Assembly: GCA_963744105.1 (NCBI GenBank)
Contig: CAVUSJ010000004.1
Location: 124,001 to 188,000 of the forward strand
DNA length: 64,000 bases
Direction: 5' to 3'
From: DASUPK01 sp963744105
GTDB lineage: Bacteria > Actinomycetota > Thermoleophilia > Solirubrobacterales > 70-9
The position numbers and the translations under genes were made by a program. Positions 59,138-64,000 of the stretch are shown piece by piece (position 1 is the stretch's first letter; the number at the start of each line of letters is the position of its first letter). The notes under the pieces were generated by a model, which saw only the letters and a list, made by a program, of their open reading frames with translations, was not told where the DNA came from and ran no database searches.

Positions 59138-60445
59138 TCAGGGCGAGCAGCTGCGGGTTCGGTCCTGGGGGGTCGCTCCCGGGCAGGTGTCGCGGCCGGG
59201 GCCGCCCCGGATTCGGTCCGCGCCGCGGCCGCCGACCAGCGTGTCCCGGCCCGGGCCTCCGCTGATCGCGTCCCGGCCCGCGCCGGTGCAGATCCGGTCG
59301 TTCCCCTTCCCCCCGGCGATGTGGTCGCGGCCACCCTCGGTGGCGATCACGTCGGAGCCCACGCTGCCGCGCAGATGATCGCGGCCTGGCGTGCCGACGA
59401 CGGTCGCGATCCGGCCCGCACAGCGAATCCGCTTGGGACGATCCGTGCCCAGCGCCTGGATCTCCGAACGGTAGGTAACGAAGGCGGGCTTCTCCGAGTA
59501 GTCGTCGCGCAGCAGCCCGACCGCGTCGAAGAGGCCCGTGCCGGTGGAGACGTTGTCGCGCAGGTTGAACCAGCGGTAGTCGGTCACCCCGAGCGTTCCG
59601 GAGTAGCGATGAACGGCGTCGAGGGTCGTGCGCAGGGCGGTGTCCTGGTCGGCCTCGGTCCTGCCCAGGTTGGTCGCGTAGCCGTTCTCCGTCACCCAGA
59701 GGTCCACGTCGGGGCCGAATCCACCCAGGGGCAGGTAGCAGCTGCGGAGCAGCGTGAGCGCCTCGACTGTGTCGCTTCCGGCCGCCGCCGGCGTCGAGGC
59801 CGGCGGGAAGACGAGCCCCGGATAGATCTGCAGACCGACGTAGTCGAGCGCACGACGGAACTCGGGGGTCGCCAGCGAACCGAGCTGCTGCCAGAACTGC
59901 TCGTCGGCGGTCGGCACCCAGCGCCAGGCGAACGAGAAGCCGAGCTCCACGTCCGGCCGGCCGATCCGGTCGAGCTCCCTGCGGGCGGCGGTCACACCCG
60001 TGACGATCGCCTGCAGCACGCCTGAATAGCTCCCGTCGGAGGTGTTCGGCGAGATCGGGAAGTTCGCCTCGTTCGTGATCGTCAGCGCCTTCACCGACGG
60101 GCGCTTGCCGAGGATTCGCGCCGCGGTCCTGACGTAGCCGGCCCAGGCTGCCATGTCGCCCTCCTGGCCGGCCGGAGGGTGATAGCGGACCTGAAGCTCA
60201 GAGTCGAAGCCCGCCTTCGCGTAGCCGTCGACGAGGGCCGCATAGCGCCGGATCCCGTCCACGCCGTCGGACATCAGCATCCGGTTCAGGTGAAGGACAA
60301 GCTGGCGCCGCCCGGGACGAAGGCGGGCCAGCGCAGAGTCGGCAGCCGCCGGATCCTCCGGCTTCGGCTGCCCCTGGGAGACGCCGGCGCTTCCCGCTGC
60401 CAACGGCGTGATGCCGAAGCGAAGCCGCTGCGGAGGCGCGGTCAC
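59138..60445 (-). CDS. Glycosidase-like protein with RTX-type repeats
   Basis: Exported TIM-barrel protein, 435 aa from GTG 60445. The barrel (about 1-320) has TITNEANFPISP and DLWVTENGYAT, the Glu positions expected for a clan-A retaining glycosidase. About nine Gly/Asp-rich nonapeptide-like units follow (GRDHLRGSVGSDVI ... GGRGADRIRGGPG), typical of calcium-binding RTX repeats. In the same frame upstream (60446-60540) a signal-peptide-like segment (FALVLIAGSLGGAPVAKA) is encoded, but no ATG/GTG/TTG precedes it before the tRNA-Lys gene. The true N-terminus is unresolved. Fold assignment moderate. Confidence 0.7.
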   Translation of the reverse strand: MTAPPQRLRFGITPLAAGSAGVSQGQPKPEDPAAADSALARLRPGRRQLVLHLNRMLMSDGVDGIRRYAALVDGYAKAGFDSELQVRYHPPAGQEGDMAAWAGYVRTAARILGKRPSVKALTITNEANFPISPNTSDGSYSGVLQAIVTGVTAARRELDRIGRPDVELGFSFAWRWVPTADEQFWQQLGSLATPEFRRALDYVGLQIYPGLVFPPASTPAAAGSDTVEALTLLRSCYLPLGGFGPDVDLWVTENGYATNLGRTEADQDTALRTTLDAVHRYSGTLGVTDYRWFNLRDNVSTGTGLFDAVGLLRDDYSEKPAFVTYRSEIQALGTDRPKRIRCAGRIATVVGTPGRDHLRGSVGSDVIATEGGRDHIAGGKGNDRICTGAGRDAISGGPGRDTLVGGRGADRIRGGPGRDTCPGATPQDRTRSCSP

Positions 60446-60541
60446 CGGGGGCGGGGAGGCCGAGAGGCAGAGATCGGCGGGCAGCTCCGCCTTGGCGACG
60501 GGCGCACCGCCGAGACTGCCCGCGATGAGAACGAGGGCAAA

Positions 60542-60614
60542 TGGGCCGTACAGGGATCGAACCTGTGACCTTGAGATTAAGAGTCTCCTGCTCTACCAGC
60601 TGAGCTAACGGCCC
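60542..60614 (-). tRNA. tRNA-Lys(CTT)
   Basis: Complete 73-nt tRNA on the minus strand without encoded CCA. Acceptor GGGCCGT/ACGGCCC, anticodon stem with loop CTCTTAA giving anticodon CTT (Lys AAG), and T arm ACAGG-TTCGATC-CCTGT. Its 3' end is directly adjacent to the 5' region of the RTX-tailed glycosidase gene, which reads in frame into the tRNA. Confidence 0.97.
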
Positions 60615-60651
60615 TGGTGGAGCGGGGCATTATAGGAAGCGTTGAGCCGAG

Positions 60652-61512
60652 CTAGAGGCCGCCGGTGCCGAGACCGTTGAGCGGGTTGGAACCGCCCGTC
60701 CCGCCCGTCCCGCCCGTCCCGCCGGCGCCACCGGTCGCTCCACCGGCGCCCTGGGTCTGCTGCTGCTTGTTGAGCTGCTTGATCGCGGCCTGAAGCTGCT
60801 GGCCGAGCTGCTTGAACTGCTGGATCTGGCTGTTGGTCTGGGAGGGATTGGCGCCCTTGGCCGTCTTCGCCTGCGCAGCTGCCTGATCGCCGCCCTTCGT
60901 GTCGCCGGCGAGGTAGAGGTACTGGGCGAGGGTCAAGTAGGAGTTCGCATTGACGGTCTTCGGCTGCTTCTGCATCCGAATCTGCTGCGCCTGAGCGGCG
61001 CTCTTCCAGTCGTCCACCGCGGCGTTCACGTCGGTGAGCGCCTGCGTCTGGCTGGTGTCGGTGCGGGCCTGCGAGAAGTCGATCCGCGCCAGCACATCGA
61101 AGACGTTGAGGGCGTAGACCGCGGTGGAGACCGCGACGTTCCCATTGCTGGCCTTCACGTACTTGTTCCAGGCGTCGGCCGCCTCGCGCAGGTGTTGCAC
61201 GCCGTCGCTGGTCGGGGCGCCGTTGCTGCTGGTGTTGGAGTTCGCCGCGGAGTACTGGAGCCGGACCAGATTCGCCATCGCGGTCGTGTCGTTCGGATTG
61301 GCCGCGAGCTGCGTCTGCGCGGCCTTGATGTCGCTGTCGAAGGCCGTCGAAGTGCTGCCACCGCCTCCCCCGAAGAGGTCGCTGAAGCTGAATCCGCCCC
61401 CGCCGGTGCCGACGCCGAGGAATACGAAGCTGATCGCGAAGATCAGCGCGAGGCCGCCGAAGACCACGCGGACGACGCGGCGGCGACGGGGCGATTGCAG
61501 GTCGAAGAGCAC
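60652..61512 (-). CDS. Membrane-anchored TPR-like protein
   Basis: 286 residues: basic start, one membrane helix (about 15-36), a Gly/Phe-rich stretch, then helical pairs with TPR-like spacing (DIKAAQTQLAANPNDTTAMANLVRLQYS, NSYLTLAQYLYLAGDTKGGDQAAAQAKT), and a C-terminal Gln-rich then Gly/Thr-rich low-complexity tail. Such proteins often sit beside secretion genes; here tatC is 31 bp upstream on the same strand. GTG at 61512 is 6 nt after TAGGCT on the minus strand. Function inferred as extracytoplasmic scaffold. Confidence 0.75.
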   Translation of the reverse strand: MLFDLQSPRRRRVVRVVFGGLALIFAISFVFLGVGTGGGGFSFSDLFGGGGGSTSTAFDSDIKAAQTQLAANPNDTTAMANLVRLQYSAANSNTSSNGAPTSDGVQHLREAADAWNKYVKASNGNVAVSTAVYALNVFDVLARIDFSQARTDTSQTQALTDVNAAVDDWKSAAQAQQIRMQKQPKTVNANSYLTLAQYLYLAGDTKGGDQAAAQAKTAKGANPSQTNSQIQQFKQLGQQLQAAIKQLNKQQQTQGAGGATGGAGGTGGTGGTGGSNPLNGLGTGGL

Positions 61513-61543
61513 GGCGGAAGCCTAGATCAACGCGTTCGCGCGC

Positions 61544-62329
61544 CTACGCCGCCCCGCTGGGGGGAGGCTCGGAGACGGTGACGTCGTGATCGCCAGCCGG
61601 TTCCGAGGGTCTGCCGAACATCCGGGCGAGGATCACGCTGCCCTCGTAGAGCAGGAGCAGCGGGACCGCCTCGATCAGCATCGTGATCGGGTCGGTGCCG
61701 GGCAAGAGGGCGGCGATGATGATGAGGACGATGTAGGCGTACCGGCGGTTCTCCGAGAGCTGCTCGGGGGTGACGATCCCGAGGCGCGTGATGGCGAGGA
61801 TCCCGATCGGCAGCTGGAAGATCAGGCCCATTACGGCCAGCGTCAGGGTGAAGAAGCTGTAGTAGTCCTTCGCCCGGATCTGGATGTTGAACTGGTTTTG
61901 GTTGAAGTTGAGGAGGAATTTGGTGGCCGCGGGCAGGACGACGAAGTAGCCGAAGACGACGCCGGCCACGAACAGGACCGGAACTCCCAGCAGAAAGGGG
62001 ACGACGACCCGCCTCTCCCGGATGGTGAGTCCCGGCAGGACGAACGCGTAGGCCTGATAGAGGATCACCGGCAGCGAGATCACCAGGGCCGCGTAGGCGG
62101 TGATCGTCACGGTGGTGGTGAAGGGCTCGGCGACGCCGAAGGTGATCGGGGTCCGGTCGCCCGGCAGTGGCGCATTGGCGATGTCGAGCAGCCGGCTGTT
62201 CTGCCAGAAGCAGAGTCCGAACGCCACGGAAAACGTGACGATCGAAATGACGATCCGCGTCCGTAGCTCGTCGAGATGTTCGACGAGCGTAAGCCGGTCC
62301 TGGAAGTCGACCGGCCGCAGCCGGGCCAT
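61544..62329 (-). CDS. tatC: Sec-independent protein translocase subunit TatC
   Basis: 261-residue six-TM receptor of the twin-arginine translocase. The N-terminal LTLVEHLDELRTRIVIS, the periplasmic AEPFTTTVTITAYAALVISLPVILYQAYAFVLPGL segment and RYAYIVLIIIAALLPGTDPITMLIEAVPL are hallmark TatC regions. It starts 3 nt after the tatA stop, so the two form an operon that exports folded proteins. A TPR-like gene follows on the same strand. Confidence 0.96.
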   Translation of the reverse strand: MARLRPVDFQDRLTLVEHLDELRTRIVISIVTFSVAFGLCFWQNSRLLDIANAPLPGDRTPITFGVAEPFTTTVTITAYAALVISLPVILYQAYAFVLPGLTIRERRVVVPFLLGVPVLFVAGVVFGYFVVLPAATKFLLNFNQNQFNIQIRAKDYYSFFTLTLAVMGLIFQLPIGILAITRLGIVTPEQLSENRRYAYIVLIIIAALLPGTDPITMLIEAVPLLLLYEGSVILARMFGRPSEPAGDHDVTVSEPPPSGAA

Positions 62330-62332
62330 TGA

Positions 62333-62629
62333 CTAGGCCTTGTTCTCGGTGGGCGAAACGACCTCGCCCTCGACGGGCTCCGCCGGGCTCTGCGCTGCCG
62401 CCGGGGGCGGCGGCTGCGGCTGGCTTGCCTGCACCTGCTGGCTCGCCTGCAACTCGCGCTGCTTCTCCTCGGGGGAATCCTTGGCCGAGTCCCCAGAGAT
62501 TGAGTTCTTGAACTCGCGGATGCCGTGTCCCATCGACTTGCCGAGCTCCGGAAGGCGCTTCGGCCCGAAGATGATCAGGACGATGATGAGAACGACTGCT
62601 ATCTCGAGCGGTCCCACGTTGGGAAGCAT
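62333..62629 (-). CDS. tatA: Sec-independent protein translocase subunit TatA
   Basis: 98-residue pore-forming TatA: short N-terminus, one membrane helix with GPLEIAVVLIIVLIIFGP, the hinge and amphipathic helix KRLPELGKSMGHGIREFKNS, and a Gln/Pro/Glu-rich soluble tail. ATG at 62629 gives the canonical N-terminus and lies 8 nt after TAACAT; the longer frame to 62680 is rejected. Confidence 0.95.
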   Translation of the reverse strand: MLPNVGPLEIAVVLIIVLIIFGPKRLPELGKSMGHGIREFKNSISGDSAKDSPEEKQRELQASQQVQASQPQPPPPAAAQSPAEPVEGEVVSPTENKA

Positions 62630-62683
62630 TGCAGCGGATGTTAGCGGCAGGCGGGCGATCGGCAGCCAGGACTTACCCAACGC

Positions 62684-63262
62684 TCACTTGCGGACGCGCT
62701 CCCGGAAGTTCAGGTAGAAGCGGCTCGCGGTCGGCTCCGCCTGGCCCTGGTACTTGCTGCCGGCCTCACTGGCGCCGTAGGCGTGCTCGACCGGGGCGTC
62801 CATGCGCATGAAGGAGATCTGGCCGATCGGCATGCCGTGGTAGATCGTGATCGGCAGGTTGGCGAGGTTGGAGAGCTCCAGCGTCAGGTTCCCCTCGAAC
62901 CCCGGGTCGACGAACCCCGCCGTCGAGTGGATCACCAGGCCCAGGCGCCCCAGCGAGCTCTTGCCCTCGAGCCGGGCGACCAGATCGTTGGGAAGTTGCA
63001 CCCGCTCCAGCGTCTGCCCGAGCACGAACTCGCCGGGGTGCAGCACGAACGGCTCATCGTCCTCGACCGTGACCAGCTCGGTCAGGTTCTCCATGGGCTC
63101 ACGCACGTCTATGTAGGGGTAACGCGAGTTGTTGAACACGCGAAAGCTGCGGTCCACCCGCATATCCACGCTCGAGGGCTGTACGAGCCCCTCGTCATAG
63201 GGGTCGAACACGAGCCGGCCGGCGGCCACCTCCTCCTTGATAGTGCGATCGCTGAGGACCAT
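62684..63262 (-). CDS. dcd: dCTP deaminase
   Basis: 192-residue trimeric enzyme of the dUTPase fold that deaminates dCTP to dUTP (possibly bifunctional to dUMP). Characteristic segments: SDRTIKEEVAAGRLV, QPSSVDMRVDRSFRVF, GEFVLGQTLERVQLP, EGKSSLGRLGLVIHSTAGFVDPGFEGNLTLELSN (active-site region) and PIGQISFMRM. ATG at 63262 is 8 nt after TAGACT. It is divergent from the zinc-ribbon gene. Confidence 0.96.
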   Translation of the reverse strand: MVLSDRTIKEEVAAGRLVFDPYDEGLVQPSSVDMRVDRSFRVFNNSRYPYIDVREPMENLTELVTVEDDEPFVLHPGEFVLGQTLERVQLPNDLVARLEGKSSLGRLGLVIHSTAGFVDPGFEGNLTLELSNLANLPITIYHGMPIGQISFMRMDAPVEHAYGASEAGSKYQGQAEPTASRFYLNFRERVRK

Positions 63263-63346
63263 TCGCCGCCAGTCTATTCGGCAGGCACGAAATAACCCAC
63301 TTTTGGCCTAAAGGTCGTGGCCGGTGCTCCCGATATGTCCCCCACG

Positions 63347-63697
63347 ATGGGAGTTCCGAAGCGGACAAAGACACAGGATCGGGTCGAAACCGGCCGCAAG
63401 TCCGCCGAGGGGATGCACTCCTGCCCCAGCTGCTCCTCGATCCTCGTTCAGCCGGTCAACTGGCACGAGCAGGGCGACGGCGCCTGGAACGTCGAGCTCC
63501 GCTGTCCCGAGTGCGAGTGGTGGGGCCGCGACACCTACAGCCAGGCCGAGGTCGACCACTACGACGAGGAGCTCGATCGCAGCGGTCAGGAGCTGATCGA
63601 GGACCTCCGCTCGCTCACCCGGGCGAACATGGAGGACGAGGCCGATCGGTTCGCGACAGCCCTGGCGAGCGACTGCGTCCTTCCCGAAGACTTCTAG
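63347..63697 (+). CDS. Zinc-ribbon-like conserved hypothetical protein
   Basis: 116-residue soluble protein from ATG 63347 (ATG 63335 and GTG 63317 are alternatives). Two Cys pairs, CPSC and CPEC, about 25 residues apart around a WNVELRCPECEWWGRD segment, make a zinc ribbon. The C-terminal half is an acidic helix (DHYDEELDRSGQELIEDLRS). No named family is recognised. It ends 78 bp before the convergent polyprenyl synthase-like gene, with a strong bidirectional hairpin between. Confidence 0.7.
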   Translation: MGVPKRTKTQDRVETGRKSAEGMHSCPSCSSILVQPVNWHEQGDGAWNVELRCPECEWWGRDTYSQAEVDHYDEELDRSGQELIEDLRSLTRANMEDEADRFATALASDCVLPEDF

Positions 63698-63745
63698 CGC
63701 GAGTCACACCAAAGAAGTACCACTCCAACGAGTCACCTCCCTGCA

Positions 63746-63773
63746 GTCAACGGCCCCGTAAGGGGTCGTTGAC
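63746..63773. terminator. Bidirectional intrinsic-type hairpin terminator
   Basis: GTCAACGGCCCC and GGGGTCGTTGAC pair over 12 bp (one G-T wobble) with a 4-nt loop, between two convergent stop codons (63697 and 63776). A short T run follows on the plus strand. A good candidate for two-way termination. Confidence 0.75.
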
Positions 63774-63775
63774 TT

Positions 63776-64000
63776 TCAGGCGTACCGCTCGACCACGCCG
63801 TCGGCGATCATCCCGAGCAGCTCGCGCTCCTCGTCCGTGAAGTCCGGTGCGTCCAGGATCTCCTTGGCCCGCCTGATTCCGTCCTTGGCCCGCTCGCGGA
63901 CCTCGTCGAGCGCCAGCGTCGCCGCGATCCGGTCGCAGAGCGCCTCCGCGGACTCCTGGTCGAGCCCCCGAAGCTCGGCGGAACCGAGGTCCGGGTCGAG
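63776..64000 (-). CDS. Probable polyprenyl diphosphate synthase, C-terminal part
   Basis: Partial gene: the last 74 codons, ending in TGA at 63776-63778; the 5' part is beyond the window. The tail is helical and acidic (RAKDGIRRAKEILD, DEERELLGMIADGVVERYA), the pattern seen at the C-terminus of all-trans polyprenyl (geranylgeranyl-type) synthases that chain-extend IPP. The diagnostic DDxxD motifs are not within the window, so the call is tentative. Confidence 0.45.
   Translation of the reverse strand, partial: LDPDLGSAELRGLDQESAEALCDRIAATLALDEVRERAKDGIRRAKEILDAPDFTDEERELLGMIADGVVERYA

Overview
The window is a high-GC chromosomal segment from an actinobacterium. Gene content and order suggest class Thermoleophilia (Solirubrobacterales-like); this is inferred from family content, not from a database search. 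Signs include the rpsF-ssb-rpsR-rplI-dnaB-loader-purA block, lipoproteins with LAAGC-type lipoboxes, many lineage-style hypothetical proteins, GTG/TTG starts, and many start codons placed 6-10 nt after a TANNNT box (leaderless transcription).

Layout. 1-8.7 kb: end of a SAM hydroxide adenosyltransferase, birA, a large SF2 helicase, a TlpA-like lipoprotein, NfeD and a stomatin-like protein, a GNAT enzyme, a galT-like gene and two conserved unknowns. 8.8-20.9 kb: a genomic island inside tRNA-Arg(CCT), bounded by a perfect 44-bp direct repeat and without a recognisable integrase. It carries an ABC1 kinase, two tandem ELWxxDGT proteins, an AhpD-like protein, a PRPP synthetase, small zinc-type proteins and a secreted hydrolase. 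Its gaps hold a family of short hairpin repeats that I saw nowhere else in the window. 21-31 kb: envelope and polysaccharide genes (OatA-like acyltransferase, Crp regulator, hydrolase, GH5, GT2, methyltransferase, two large membrane proteins). 31-38 kb: pyrE between two paralogous membrane proteins, an epimerase, an L,D-transpeptidase, an ABC-2 exporter, an RDD-CPBP fusion and a HAD phosphatase. 38-48 kb: MscS channel, PBP1A, DUF167, thiL, a degenerate M28-type membrane protein, and a response regulator-kinase-HtrA operon. 48-52 kb: IMPase-like, trehalose synthase TreT and OtsA. 52-58 kb: the replication/ribosomal block and purA. 58-64 kb: GlsB-like protein, an RTX-tailed glycosidase running into tRNA-Lys(CTT), TatA/TatC, dcd, a zinc-ribbon protein and the end of a probable polyprenyl synthase.

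Genes that work together: the kinase/regulator pair with HtrA and the two peptidoglycan enzymes (PBP1A, L,D-transpeptidase) point to envelope maintenance; GT2, methyltransferase, acyltransferase and GH5 to surface glycans; TreT and OtsA to trehalose; TatA/TatC to folded-protein export.

The strongest unexplained signal is the island's hairpin family. It has two loop classes with conserved loops and compensating stem changes. It sits between gene modules, alongside tRNA 3'-end relics and a truncated pseudogene. A second signal is a set of very short divergent promoter regions (17, 22 and 27 bp between start codons) with back-to-back -10 boxes.
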